From: Zerene cesonia
Lineage: Eukaryota > Arthropoda > Insecta > Lepidoptera > Pieridae
Reading direction: 5' to 3'
Assembly: GCF_012273895.1 (NCBI RefSeq)
Contig: NC_052129.1
Span: 3,348,001-3,412,000, forward strand
Length of the DNA: 64,000 bases
The notes under the pieces were generated by a model. The model did not search any database, was not told the DNA's origin, and saw only the letters and a program-made list of their open reading frames with translations. Position 1 is the first letter of the stretch. Each line of letters opens with the position of its first letter. Made by a program: the position numbers and the translations under genes. Below are positions 30,833-44,921 of this stretch, piece by piece.

Positions 30833-31414
30833 TAATATATACGTAACACAAGAAAGTCAACTACAGTCTAGAATCTAGATTAACAAATACGCCCCATATT
30901 TATCCGTTCCACATGAACGAAGCGCGGGCTACAGCAAGTAGATATACTGTCCCATTCAATACATTATTTAAACCACAAAGCGAACGACACCGCAGAAGCT
31001 GAACTCTGGCAAACTTTTGTTGCGGCTGAAGAAGCGTTTGACATCGCTTCGATACTTTTCAAGCGTGAGACGACGCTAAACGATGAGCGATTTGATGGAA
31101 ATGCTGAAATTTGAAAAGTTCGCATCGCATCGTACCTATTTGCGTATAATCAATTTATACTGTGGGAAGTAAATAGCAATGGGACAGAGTGATACTAATT
31201 TGGTGTTAGTGTCGATCGTTTCATATTTGAATTTACTTGATAACTTTTACAGTGCAGGTATACTCGTATGTACGAAGTAATTCATTGTATTTACATTACA
31301 GAAGTCTTCGTGATCGCTTTGTTGTTTAATTAAACAAATGTATACAACTCTTGCAGTTTCCCTCTTTGTATCATACGCAGTTAAGTTATTGCAATTAAGT
31401 TTTACTCGTATAGG

Positions 31415-31564
31415 GTCGAATAATAACGTAAGAAGACTGTGTTAAAAAAAATTCGTTCTTGATGATCTCCTGCGTTGTTGGACCTAGTAGTCGAATAATA
31501 ACGTAAGAAGACTGTATTAAAAAAAATTCGTTCTTGACGACCTCCTGCGTTGTTGGACCTAGTC
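31415..31564. repeat. Two tandem copies of a 75-bp unit
   Basis: Copies at 31415-31489 and 31490-31564 differ at only about four positions. Because 75 is a multiple of three, the minus strand stays open through both copies as two 25-residue repeats (RSNNAG...ERIFFNTVFLRYYST). This looks like a recent tandem duplication in non-coding DNA, since no start or splice context supports a gene. Confidence 0.85.
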
Positions 31565-32503
31565 TCTAGTGGAGGAAAAGAAGCATTATTATCGCCAATT
31601 ATTATCAATTAACAATGATTATAAGTTGAATCGATCGTTCATCTACATAATTTAAAACACCTACCGCCATCTCTCGCTCCCCGCCAGAACTATCTGCTCC
31701 CGAATCGATGTTATAAACTCCAAGCACATGTTCCCGATTCATAAACACTTGTAATGATTCCAACAAACGCTGTTGGCTCCGCTCCCAATGGGGCGCTGCT
31801 ATCGCTTACAAATGTTAAAATTAAATTAAAATTTTGCATTTTTTGTCTTACAGTTTCTGTTTAAAATCACGATACGAGAGGCATATAATATGTATACGAG
31901 ATAGATCGAATATCTGATCCTGTTCTGTCGAAACTAGAAACTAACAATATCGGAAATTCGATACACACGATAATATTATGAAATTGGTAGATTAAAAGAT
32001 ACCATAAATCGATTGTATACAAATCGATCGATTTAAAACATCGACTGGCGTTTTGTTTAGTTAATTACTCGCTTGATTAGTATCACAATAAAGGTCGAGG
32101 CCTTCGCGTAGCAATTGCTGAATTATCTACAGTAACAATGACATTATATTTTTTGTTGAGAGGTCAGTTACATTGGCGGATAAAAAAATGTGTCGACATT
32201 GCAAATATGTATAAGCAATTATATTCAGGGACACGGGGCTGTGAATTTTTTGTTCGTGTGAAGAAACGGCGGATGGAACGTCTAGTAAACCCACCCAGTA
32301 ACAGCAAACAGGAAAACAATCTAAACTAATACTATACAGAGGAAACATTTTTGTTTTTTAAGTATGTTTGTAATATTTTTCCCATAAAAATAACTAAAAG
32401 ATTCTAAACTGCATAATTCCCAAACGATATACATTACATATTTGTAATTGAATTTAATTCAAAGTGGATTAAGAGTAGGCTGGTTAAATGATTTTTTTGG
32501 AAA

Positions 32504-32527
32504 TTAACTCTTAACTCTTAACTCTTA
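32504..32527. repeat. TTAACTC tandem repeat, three units
   Basis: AACTCTTAACTCTTAACTCTTA, a 7-bp unit repeated three times. Confidence 0.85.
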
Positions 32528-34162
32528 AATGCAGTTCCATCAAGACTTTCTGTACAAAATATAAATTATTATTATTAAATGTGGCATTTCTTGTACAGTC
32601 TACTCTCGTCGAGACAGAAATTTCAGAGAGAAGTTAAATAAATAAAACATATGGTTTTCGTAACGCAGCATTTGAGGAAAGACAACGGCAATAATACAGA
32701 TAACACACAGATATAAGGATGAATATGAGCGTGGAGAGAACCACATTTATAAGGTAATATTACATTTCCTTCAAACTCCAATTAAGGCTAATACGGTTCA
32801 CATATTAAAACGGCAATATTTGACAATTCAACTAAGAAGGTCATGTACATTTAATTTAATGTTGAATAGATTTCAATATAGAAAACAGGATTTGTATATA
32901 GGAATTGGAGTTCGTAATCGTGAAAGACTTAACCTTTCGTCATAACCCTAACTTCCCTTAACTGGTTTAACTAAACAGTTGACTACAACAAAGCTCAATG
33001 TCAAATTCACAAGAGCCAACCGCGCTACTCAACCCCCATTACTCATTACAAAGATCCGAAGCAAAGAGGGAAACGCATTCCCTCAGGCTACTCAGTGAAC
33101 AGACGATTAGCAGGTGTACCTACACAACGGCTGAAGACAGTATGCACGTGATGCCTTCACCTTGAACGTGAAAATGTATTTTACATTTTCACTCGCCGCA
33201 TAATATAGTGGGTGCACTTTACACGCGATGTTTTAGCGGAACATTCGCGGTGTTGGGTTAACTCTGTTTGCAGTTTGCGCGTGTTTCGGATACATGTATC
33301 TACCAACCTATGTAGGTAGATTGTGCATGTTAAAATAGTTCAGTAAATTTTGTACTCAGTAGTTATAGATTTTGAAAGTCTCGTCATCTCTCGTCGCCTT
33401 TGAAATGTGCTCATAAAGACTAGCTAGGCTACGTTAAACATATGTAAAATGGCTCAATATCTTAGGAATATATCGGCTAAATCTATAAGCTAAGGATAAG
33501 ATTTCTTGTGCGATTCGAACTTTATTGCATCATCAACAGGATACCGTCTATCAAGATAAAGAGGTAATGTTAATCAATAAAAAATAGATATAAATGAATC
33601 CGTTTGAAATGAAAGATACGATTGCAATTATAAGCGATAACATCTAGCAAATTACGCACGGGCAACATTTCATTGGTTACTTGCAAAACCATAACCTTCC
33701 GGGTTCACTATACAATTATATAAGATTTGCATTCAATTTTTAATAAGCCTCCTGCCTCGAGTTACTTCAATTGAATAGATAACGTCTATTCCGAGTTACG
33801 TACAGATATGTTCAGACGGTTTTTGCGTAATTAACCCACAAACAGCTAAACCATCAACCAATCTATGTTTAGAATAATTAACCTGAGGGATAAAGACCCA
33901 TACATCAATGTCAAAACTTATCCATATTTGGTAACAAAAACTGCCAAACTTCGCACAAATGATGCATGGCGGGTCACGCAACGGAACACGAAAAGTGCAC
34001 TGAATGCAGGATGTCTAGATCCATCGTGAATTATCGCCAAGCTGACTCACGTTTATGTATTAAACAAATTTTAAATTATTTTTTCTTACGTTAAGAGTCC
34101 AGAGGAAAGAACGGACAAGATACGTTACTATGAAAAAATGTGGAAATCTTAATGTATAAGAT

Positions 34163-34191
34163 AGAATATAAACTTACCAAGTTTATATTCT
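34163..34191. repeat. Perfect 13-bp inverted repeat
   Basis: AGAATATAAACTT-ACC-AAGTTTATATTCT, an AT-rich hairpin with a 3-nt loop. Confidence 0.9.
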
Positions 34192-36747
34192 GTTGATTTG
34201 ATAAAATTTATCTTCTCGTGTTCTCGTCTAGACAAGATACAAAATACTCTTCTAATTGCTCTATTGTTGAAAAAATTGTGGGTAGATGTAATAAAACCGT
34301 GCATAACTTTATGTATACCGGAAATAAATCGAAACTTCAAACAAAACAAACAAGAACTGAACACAAACGAAAGCTCGAAATAGAAAACGGAACGAATAAC
34401 ACAGACATTAAAATAACATTTATAGCGACAATAAAAATGAATACTTTCCTTTTTGAGCGACTAAATCAGAATCTTGACACAAATGTATTAAAAACCCGTT
34501 ATTAAATATATCGGATTATAAATTTAATTAGGCATAAAGCGAGGCATGGGAATGGTCCACAATCCACATATCAAAGCAAACATCTGATATCGACATAATT
34601 TCATTTTTATTAATTAGTGACTAATCCATGATATTTGTATTTATTTATAAAATTTCTTATTTCAATATATGTATACATGTCCGTAAGCCTCGTGAAGAAT
34701 AGTTTTAACTGAATTAAAAGGTTGTACTGGATTTTTATCATTCTGTAAACAATTTGTCATGGAAGGATTTGTAATATTTCTTAATATAAATAGGAATATA
34801 AGCAGTTTATCCATTATGTATAGATGATGGGAAATAATACCTTTACTCTTTATTTAAAGATACATCTCCAAAATAGGTATTTAATGACAATCGCATTTAA
34901 AGGTAATTAAATAAAAGTGAACTCGCATAAATGAGTAAATAAATACTTCCTTATTTGAACGACCCCGCTCACTCTGTGTTCGCTCTTTTTGTTCATTATT
35001 TAATTACCTGTGGACAAAATGAAACAAAAATAAATTAAAATGACAATAAAAAGGTCTATCGCTTTTATACCTATTTCCATGTAGGAACAGGTATAAGAAT
35101 AAAGAAAACTTTATGTAGAACTTTTCCCTTGTAGACCCACACACGCTCAACATGTCTTATGGGGACTACAACAACGAACTGTAATTAAATAGATAATCTT
35201 AGTGTCACAATCAACGAAATTGCTATTAGTTATTAGGTGTTTACCCCGTGTGTAATGTAATGTACAGAATGTACTGAAAACATATATTACTAATAAATTA
35301 CTATGTGATTGAAAAAAAATTTGACAAGGAATCGGAACGACTGCCCGTTGCATGGTTTGTAATAATTAAAAAAATATTTACGTACTATTACAAACATTTC
35401 TCTTTTAAATATAAACATACATGATTATTGTTTTCAACACACTTTCAAATTTGCATACCTTTATCATGAAACGTTTTTTCTTGGACTTTTTTAATGTTTT
35501 TTATTTTTGTACTGTAATGAATCATATACTATAAGGCATTATAAAACACACTATCATATTTAGCAATTCTTCGAACACTGTCTGCACAATAATACAAATA
35601 AAACTTATTCGATCGCATTCAATTTAGTACCATAATGAACATGTACGAAACGAAAAAGGCCATAAATCGGTTATGGAATCTCAGACACGACAATCGCGTG
35701 ACCGCGACGCCCTTGACAGCGTAATAAGAATAGAATAGAAGAATAGTTATGGCGACGATAAAGAAACAAGCTTATATAATAGCAAGGTGAGCTAGACAAC
35801 TATGTAATGAGTTCAATTCGTAGGAAAATTGCCGTCCACAAGCAGTCTCCATTGTTGTGCTTTATTTGAGTTGGCAACTATTTCAGAGTCGTGTGTCGTG
35901 TTTTGAAATATATTTTGAAACTTTATGGCTCATATTAAATTTATATTGCTGCAATTTATCAAACATTATTATTATACGGAAACAGAATCTTCTTACATGT
36001 TTTTATTGGACTCACTTTTTTTTAAATCAATTGAAATGAATCAATTGAAAATACAAACTTACCGTTTTGTAGTAAATAATACATTAAATGTGTTTTATTG
36101 TTTTCACAAAAATAAAAAAACTTGTAAACTTACATATTTACTCAATAATAATAAAATATGTAAATATTTCTAAAAACAAAAAAAAAAGCTTGAATACTTG
36201 ATTTGAATTGAAATATTTGAATGAATTTATTTAATCCCATCGATCCTGATCAGGATAATAAAATAAAATCATTAAATTATTGTATTGTCACCGATCCTAA
36301 ACTTATGGATCAAACAAACTTTGATTTTAAACTGCCCTTTTAAAGTGGTTTAAAATCGAGTCTAAAGGAGTCGTCGTTAAACAACAACCAAAGCCACAAA
36401 TCTTTTCTCTTCAACTACCCTCTACGTTCTATATATATAACACCACAGATTATATATTTCTATAATACTAACACGGTTACACAGACACACTTAATATCAC
36501 TTAACAACAATCGAGTACAATCAATAACAAATTCGATACTTAACAAGAAATCCTTCGAAGTTAAAGTCTAGACGCGTAAATAACGTCTGGCTTAGCCTGT
36601 GTCCCGGACGGGGCTGACTCGTGACTAATATCTCTTGCTTAGCGATTGCTTAACGAAACATCAATTGTAAGAAGGAATGTAGGTCGAAAAAATACGTCTA
36701 TTTCCGAGTAAAAAACAAGAGGAATTGATCATCTCTTGTTATTTTTT

Positions 36748-36792
36748 AACCGACTTTTCCGAAAACGACGGAGGTTCTCTATTCGACTGTTG
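36748..36792 (-). repeat. Short dispersed repeat tail
   Basis: On the minus strand it reads CAGTCGAATAGAGAACCTCC, then AAGTCGGTTAA. The same tail occurs at 49118-49140 (partial), 51274-51313 and 57937-57976, on the plus strand. It resembles a common lepidopteran repeat end. Confidence 0.55.
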
Positions 36793-39777
36793 TTTTTTTT
36801 TAGTGTGTTTAACTCGATAATTCCGTGGGTTTTCAACGATTAACATAATTATGTTTATGTTTGGTAGGAAAATGTGGTACTATAGCAAATAATTATCGTT
36901 AACTAAATGGAGCCCATGACTTCACTCGCGTACCAAATTTTATGTAAACGTGCAACCAACAGTTTTCACGTACATCCTCACACTCTAATGTTGGTAGCAG
37001 ATGAAGAACTATTTGTTATTTATGCGTCAGTGTTTCTATGTGAAACGAAACAACACAAATTGGTTTAAATATATATTATTTTTTATGAGTAATCAGTAAG
37101 TTGAGAAAACACACTTCTCCAGCTACCATATAAGTGACGCATTTAATTACTTTACTTTCCTGTTGTTTATTTTATTATTCGTTGTGCAAAAACAAAAATG
37201 GAAAAAGGGAAAAACAATAAAAGTGAAATATATTATACGTTATAGGTCTGTTGATATTTTATTGTCTATACCGACCTACTATCTACCGAATCAACCCGAG
37301 CAGAGACGGCCAAGCGGTTAGTTTTAATATACTTATATTTTGATAAAATATATTCACATTTTCAGACGCCTACTGTCATACATATCTAGGCAGCAACATA
37401 TGTGTATGTATACCTATCCAGATAGCCGTAATAACCGTGTCCGATGTTACACCACTTGCGGTTGCGGTCTCGGCCCGTATCTAGTGTCCCGGCGGAGGCA
37501 TGCGTAGTTTGATTGCATCACTGTTTTGTAAAGTAGGTCGATTTGTCCGGATTATTAGGGTCCTTCGTATGTTTTTATCATGGTTAGTTTGTAGGGTACG
37601 CTATATTTATTGTATTTAGTATGAAAAATCATTTAATAACATATTATGCTTGAATAGCAGATATTTTTGTTAATGTGTTCATTTTACGGGCTCTAAGTTC
37701 TGTATAACACAGTGCAAATAAAGTCTGAAATTAATTAGAATGTTTGTATTAAACCTGCAGCACTACCGCTTTTCTTATTAATATTTTGTAGGTAAGGCCA
37801 ATATTTACCGCTTCACATCAGATACAAGTGAATTCTTATCATTTATCCAAGCGACTATCGATTTAAAAAAAAAAATTGTTGCTAAAACCTACTTAAAATT
37901 ACACATTTCAGTAATTAGGACTTGGATTCCCAGTGGAGTCTAGTTTATTTCAACTTTCACATGGGTATGTCAACAAATATTATTATTTATATAATTTATT
38001 ATACTATACTAGAATCTTATCTGCTAATGCTTAAATTAACTGTCAGTTGCTTAAACACACACAGCTTCACCACATGCCTAACCGGCTCGTAACCAGCACC
38101 AAACATGTGGCAAGCACACCCTGACCACGCACCGAACCTGCCGCGCATACCAAACCAGTAAACCATTGTTATCTACGCAATTCCAAGAAGCGATACACTC
38201 AGCTAAAAGTGCGTTCATTAATGCGCCCTTGTGAGACAATACAATAGTTATGGCTGGCAGACAAAGGGGCAGACGGACTGACAAAGGCGCAGTGTGCGGG
38301 CGCTTGGAACTCTGCCAGCGAGGGTGCGAAGCGGCACTGAGCGATTAGCGGACAAACATTCATATACGTCACATTTATTAAAAACAATGAGTATAAGATA
38401 CTATAGATAGCAATAAATTTATACTACTCCCTTGGTATAAACTCCTCGTATAATTATATTTATTAAAGGTAAGTTAGTTTATTCATGAACGTAACGCTGA
38501 AACGCCATATATAATTGTACATTGCATACATGTTATGTACCTATTAAAACCTAAATACAAAAATACTATCACACGTTAATTTAATTTAAGGATCAGGAAA
38601 CAATTTTAATATAAGTGTATAGATTTATTTATACACGTTATTTATAAAGAAAGCTCTACAAAACGGCAAAATTCAAAGGCTATACCATGCGCAATATACC
38701 ACATCCGTAAGGATTATGTCACATACATTATTATTAATGGATATTTTAACGTTCAAAAAGCGTGAGAGAAGCGGCATATACCTAGATGTCGGTATCTTTA
38801 TGCTGAAACAACACACCATCTCTGAGGGATTACTTCAGGGCTTTCCAAACATTTCACGGTAAGCAGGTCGCGTAACAAGTTACAAGGAATACATTAATCC
38901 TGTGAGTTCTTGGGATTATGACTAAGTATAAATAGTTTACTTTAATACCAGTACTTGACGATGTTTTATGCTAACGGAGTAGATAATCAGATGTATTTTT
39001 GTGATAAGGTATAAGGCATCTAATGATGGCATATATTTAAGTGCCTACTTATGCTACCACTATTGTTTTCATTCTTTTTTATGTCCATAATAAATGTATT
39101 TTCTTTCTTCTTTCTAATTGTAACTTTTGAAGTCGTAGTAGGATTATATACGTTTTATTAGATGATAATTCGTAAATGTTGATCGCTGCGAGCAGATCTT
39201 AATATTAATTATGACCTTAAAACCTCATTAATAAGAATACAATTCAATTAATAACTATTTATTTTTCAGATACACAAACTCACACGCTAATCGCTCTAAA
39301 CGTGACCTCTACCCAATTTCCTTCGCCACCATACAGAGCGATTCGCTAAAGCCTCTTTTAATTCCTACGTTTAGGCTCGATGACTTTTGATTCAGTTTAA
39401 CGACATTCTCATTATTTTTTATGGGCCACTATTACATAGAATGTTAGCGCGTAAATTATGAATGAGTTAATGACCTTACATAAAGCAGTTGTGTGCATGG
39501 CTGGCATATATCATGGAATCGGAGTAGGGATTCAAAGGTTTCACATGTGTTAGTTGAAATTAACCAGCAACTTGAATTTTAATTCACATATTTAACGAAC
39601 TATTGACAATTCAGAACAAATAGCATTGAATAAAGTTAACAATAGTTAGTGTTTTATTTTGGAGTTTTATATTCCTGAGCAAATTTAGTATCAATTGCGT
39701 TCATTCTTCATTGAATAGCTTCTTTTCTTTCCCCTCATTTAGATTAACCTCCACAATTCTACACAACCAAAATATAA
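36793..39777. other. Intergenic with two GC-richer patches
   Basis: 37300-37520 begins with a tRNA-A-box-like string (GGCCAAGCGGTTAG) and includes a splice-acceptor-like site at 37365. 38060-38360 is CpG-rich. An acceptor at 39269 is followed by 40 open codons to 39390. None is strong enough to call a gene. Confidence 0.35.
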
Positions 39778-40032
39778 CTTCCAACCAGTAACTTCTATCG
39801 CTTCCTACAACAATCTCAAACCTTCGCTTCTGTTCCACACCCAAATGGTTGCAAAGCCCGCACCCGTTCACACTCTGGCCACATGGGCTGGACACAAACA
39901 TCGCGCAGCTCAACGTCACGTTCCCACGCTACCGTGCGTAGTGCACATTTGCGCCACCCCGCCCCAATTACAAGCGAGTGCTACATGAGGACCTCGTTAG
40001 ACGTTCGCTTCGCTCTGTTATTACCTGCCCAG
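39778..40032 (+). CDS. Candidate coding exon, GC-rich, with splice donor
   Basis: A frame is open from just after an in-frame TAA at 39775-39777 and runs to a CAG/GTACCT donor at 40032/40033. Its first ATG is at 39883 (context GGCCACATG), giving 50 codons to the donor, rich in Ser, Arg, Thr and His. The stretch is CpG-rich and GC-rich compared with its flanks. The phase-0 donor matches the phase-0 acceptor at 40218/40219. It is unrecognised. It could equally be a non-coding promoter or transcript. Confidence 0.22.
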
Positions 40033-40218
40033 GTACCTACAGCGAGGGATTTAATCAAACACACACACGGCTAATTTTGTGGCTGCCCGAATGGAACAGC
40101 GTTTGTAATCTTTTACGTCTTTTCTTTAAGTGTGGATTGAATTTTAAATCACAAACACAGCTATTGCCCGGTCTGTAAAAAACGCCAGTTCACTTGTTAA
40201 TATGCATTTTCTTTTCAG

Positions 40219-40251
40219 GCTGAAGCAGACAGCATTGCTTTTAGAAATTAA
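40219..40251 (+). CDS. Candidate short terminal exon (AEADSIAFRN stop)
   Basis: A very good acceptor (TTTTCTTTTCAG, ending at 40218) is followed by ten codons and TAA. The frame is phase 0, so it joins the frame ending at 40032 across a 186-nt intron and gives a product of about 60 residues if translation starts at 39883. The evidence is only splice signals and phase. Confidence 0.22.
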   Translation, partial: AEADSIAFRN

Positions 40252-42725
40252 CCTATAACTTTTTGTCTACTAACGTACGTATAATGTTTTCATAGAAAAT
40301 AAGGTTACTATTGATACAATTTTCCACAAGTACAGGTAACCGGTAGTTTATCATCATTAACATCAATGAGCAATTAGATACATTCATAATAATCGTGACA
40401 GATCTACTCTGGCATTTAGATGTTTATAGCTGTAATTATACATTTTAATATGGATCCTAGCTAACATTTAAAGTTTGAACACTTACACGTATGGACATTA
40501 GACTGACGCGCAGACAGCACTTAGATCCTCGGTTAGATAACCTAGACATAATATCTCCATAAAAGAGGTGACGCTATTAATATGTATGGAAGATGAGAAG
40601 CGTATAAATCTCAGTTGAGTAAAGTGGGACTGCCAAGGCGTCCGCTTGCCAAGCAATTACGCTATGTATTTTAATGGCATTAATGTTTTCATGTTAACAC
40701 TAAGTGTTGCGCTCGGCATCGCTCGCATTGTACGACATTAATTTAACATATTTTTGAACATTATTTATTATCAGCGAAAGCAACATATTAGTTCTAAACT
40801 CAAATAGTATTTGTAAAATCTTAAAATTTTTCTCTCAAAAAAAAAAAAAAAGCATTAACTTTTTAAACGATCGATACATAAAACCTACAGTTATTTAAAT
40901 TTCATAACATATATTCAAACAGTATATACCTACAATATTACAGCTATACAAGCACAGTGCCGTCACTCGATGTTATAACTTATAACAAACATCTTTGTTC
41001 TCCCGTCACGTTTGTTCGCTCACGTGCCCATGCTCTGCACCTATGTTACTTAATCGATTCACATTCGCCTCTATTCTTATAACTTCTTATTGATTTTACT
41101 GAGAAATTAATCAATTAAAATTCTAGGGCGTTGCACACAGCGCGTTCTGCGCCGAGCATAACGGGGTGGGATTTATGAGAGCATATTATATCATTTAAAT
41201 CTATGCATGTATGAATGAACATATGAGTTTATTGTTTTTATGAAAACCTCTACAGGAACGAATTATTATAATAATTTAAATAACAGTCATTTTTTCATCA
41301 CATAGAAAGTTTAATTGAGTAATCAACTGAAAGGTGAAGAAATAGGGTAATAGGGTAATATCTAAAAGTGTATTAATTACTACTTTGTACGTATTAAAGA
41401 AAATGCGATAATTTTGCCAGCTCATCCTACACTTCTTTCGTATCATCGATTAAAAGTTACAAAAGTATAAACAATGAATCAGCATCATCATCAGTCTATA
41501 TTTGTTCCCAGTGCAGGGACACAGAACCCTTCACGAGGGTTCAGGCTACCACGCTGGCCAAGTGCGGGTTGGCAATTCTCTTATGTTTTGATCCTTAGAC
41601 ATGCCGGTTTCCTCAACGTTTCAAGCAAGTAAATAATATGCAGATATCTTGAAATTGATTTACTGCACACTCGCCAAGTTCCGAATCGTCAATTACTCAG
41701 CCACCAGTGCTCTTTTTGAATTCCTACGCATTGGACAAAGAATCGCACTCCAACTAATTGCACAAATAACCTATAACATTAACATAATCGAATCCGTGTA
41801 CATTTACGAGGCGACCGGTGGCTATGCTTCCAACCAATGAATCACGCGTCAACCTTCAACTTGCAACACACGAGTAAAAGACAACCCATCGATCTGACTC
41901 ACGCCTTGAATACAGGAAGTGTGCAAGTGCGTAATAAATGCGTTATATATATACACACACATATACACACACCGACCGATTACACTAAACGCAAGGGCAA
42001 TGTAATTAGATATATAATTTATAACTACTTTGAGCGCGTTTATATTGTAAAATAGAGTTTAATCATTGTTTTATTGTATTTTGCATGCAAAGTATCAAGT
42101 TCTAATTGTTATATTATAATTAAGATACTTTGTTGCTTAAGGATACTTATTGTCTTTTAACTGAATTTTTTATAAAGCGAACACCTAACTTTTAATGCTA
42201 AAAGGCCATCAACAACCTCACAATGTGTGTGTGCATATAGGCGAGTGCTACATTTTCTCGTCTCCCACACAATAAAAAAAAACATTACATTGCAACATAA
42301 GATACAGAACTATTCGTATAACTGATCCCAATTTGCTAAAACAATTTCAACACTCATTAGTAATTGCCCCTTTAACGGAAGTTGAAATTACTTCCCGATG
42401 CATTATAAATTATCATTATATGTATTTAATTTTAATAGAATAATAATTACATTAAAACAGCTGACTTAAGTTCAAGGTGCAAAGCTGTTGGGGAGGCTCA
42501 AGGAGGTCTGAGTGCACGCCACTCATGTTACGACCTTCGGAAGTCATTTTAAGGAGCTTACAAATTGTTGATTATTATTTAAATTCTTGCCTTTAAGATT
42601 AGCATAGACTTTATTGGAGACTTATTTACTGTAAAATTGGTTTTTAAATATCATTACGCTATTATATAGATACGCTATTATTCGATTAACTATTTAGCTT
42701 AAAACGACTAAACGACGGTTCCTTA
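40252..42725. other. Intergenic with one retroposon fragment
   Basis: A 14-A run near 40840, mixed TA/CA microsatellites near 41945-41970, and a duplicated TAGGGTAAT at about 41345. No gene recognised. Confidence 0.4.
41486..41610 (+). mobile_element. SINE/LINE-like fragment (copy 1)
   Basis: It carries GCAGGGACACAGAACCC, then ACCACGCTGGCCAAGTGCGG, GTTGGCA and ACATGCCGGTTTCCTCA. The same string order recurs at 60190-60340. It is a typical moth interspersed repeat and is not coding. Confidence 0.6.
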
Positions 42726-42946
42726 TCTATATACATAAAAGAAAGTCGTGTTAGTTACACTATTTATAACTCAAGAATGGCTAAACCGTTTAAGTTGAAA
42801 TTTGGTACAGAGATAGTTTTAGACCCAAGAAAGGACATAGGATAGTTTTTATCCCGGAAATTTAAGGGGAACGGGAACTTTGTCGGTAACCCCCCGAGTC
42901 TATCTTATCCGTGACTACGCGAGCAAAGCCGCGGGCGGAATGCTAG
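42726..42946 (+). mobile_element. Helitron-like element, fourth subfamily
   Basis: It starts TCTATATACATAAAAGAAAG after a host A and ends GCAAAGCCGCGGGCGGAATG then CTAG and T. A related minus-strand copy lies at 56908-57125. Confidence 0.75.
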
Positions 42947-44921
42947 TTTATCATAAAACGATTGACCCCTGTCTTGCTATAAAAGCGTTACATTTAAACA
43001 AGTACTGACCGATAATGTTCTTAAAACTTTATCACAACATTTAAAATACGAATATCAGCAAATATATTACACGACAAAAGCAAACCGTTAAAAGTTTCAC
43101 ATACATTTAAGCTTGCATTNNNNNNNNNNCGAAGAGTGTCACTGTCACGCCCCCCACCCTCCCTTTCCCCCCACATACCTACAGAATCGATTTAAATCGT
43201 TCAGCTCAACCGCGCCGCCTATTAATATGATTAATAGTTTTTATTTCAGACCGCACGGAATGCAATATGAAAGTATAGTGCTGATCGAGCGTTCCATATT
43301 ACATGTTCATTTACTACATGTATTCTTAGAAAAAAGCCTATTATATTTACACACAAAACACACAGCACACAAAATTGTATCATATACTAAATAACAAGAA
43401 GGCCAAGGAAAAGTCAATGTAAAGTTCAATTAGAAACGTTAATACGAAGGAAAAGAAAACAATTCATAAACATATCACTATATAGCTACAGCAAATAATG
43501 CATATTTACCTACTTATCTATAAGGTTGAAAATTGTTTGTAACATAAAATTCATCCAAATAAGTAATAACTGGGAGCTTTTATTGTTCTACCATTAATAA
43601 GGACATCCCGACTGTCTTGTGTCTTTGTAAGGCGCTCTCGCATGCGCGTCGTAGTAATTAGACCTTCGTTAAGTAGGCCCAGATCTCATTTGCATTCATA
43701 TTTAATCACCGCCGTTTATTCGCATGCTACGAGACGGCGGTAAAAAACAATAAGGCTAAATATTTTCATACGCGATTACTTAGGAACAATGCGTAAATAT
43801 GCATATTGCGGCGTGAACAAGCAACGCTCGCTCTGTACAGATTACCGCTGCTGTGAAAATCATAAAACAGATTTATTGTCTGACATCACGAAAATAATAG
43901 TATAAATATTGACAAACATTTCTATTCCTATTTTCCTTCTTAAATTCACACCATAATATGTTTTAATTGCGTGCGATATTATGCAATTCTATAACCATTT
44001 TAACCTAACCCACTGGTTTTATATACAACAGCTCCCTCTTCATCCACGCCATGGATAACCATTAAAAAACTAGAAGCATCACAGCGTATTGAATATAAAT
44101 CCATGAACTTCAATCGGGGCCATCGATGTCAATCACGATTACGTTTCAAGCAACCAGTCTGTCGAATCAGACGCTTCGAATTAAATTCTTTGTTGTCTCG
44201 ACGGCGAATTATGGAAAAAGTTCCACAATGCAAGCGCCTTTCTTTTTTTTTTTTTTATAATTACGAGACGTTGTGTCATCTGTGTTGTGTCTAAATTGTG
44301 GTGTAATGGACGAGTATTATGTTGGCGAATTTAACACACCGTCCGAGAGAAATTTAAATGCTAACGTAGACATAACTTTTTTTTACAATTATAACGCTTT
44401 AAGCAGTATTTCGAATCATTGTTGTATCCATACCCACTTCTTATCGTTTTTTTATCCTTTCACTTGATTTGAAACATTTTTAAACCCTCATAAGACAATA
44501 AAATCACAATCACTCGATCAATCGATTCGAACTAAGTATGTCATCGGGGTTTTAGATATGTTTTATCGGACATGCGTGAAATGGGAGTCTCGGTAAAGGT
44601 CAACGACCGGTTGATAATTGGACTGTTTCTAGAACAATAGATTTATGTATGAGCTAAGTATTAAGTTCACCATCAAGATAAACGCTCACGGCTCACGATT
44701 GAGCACGACTGGACACGGTTTTTATAGGTTTCTTTCTAAATCTTGTATTACGATACTGATATAATCTTTGTCTATACAAAAAAAAAATGTATCATCAAAT
44801 GTTGCTGAGCGAAGAATATGAGAACGGCTCGACCAAGCCGGCTAAGTTTATTAACAACTTTTTTAACGTGTTTAAGGCACAAAGAAGCTTTTTATGGAGA
44901 GAAAACAAATTCCACGGGTGA
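42947..44921. other. Intergenic, no gene recognised
   Basis: It holds the 10-N gap and a T-run near 44246. The ORF across the gap is not credible. Confidence 0.4.
43120..43129. other. Assembly gap, 10 N
   Basis: Ten unknown bases, followed by a C-rich tract (ACGCCCCCCACCCTCCCTTT) that may have hindered assembly. Confidence 0.99.

Larger units (their letters stand above)
31565..36747. other. Intergenic, no gene recognised
   Basis: A pyrimidine-rich, GC-richer patch at 31660-31800 and a hairpin at 34163 are the only distinctive parts. Small frames here are AT-driven and unsupported. Confidence 0.4.

Noticed and set aside
37303..37331. tRNA-Ser-like A box (GGCCAAGCGGTTAG)
   Set aside because: No cloverleaf or B box (GGTTCGA) at the right distance; it may be a retroposon head, but this cannot be shown.
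41343..41361. TAGGGTAATAGGGTAATA, similar to a homing-endonuclease site
   Set aside because: It is a simple 9-bp tandem duplication that differs from the known site; no endonuclease gene nearby.
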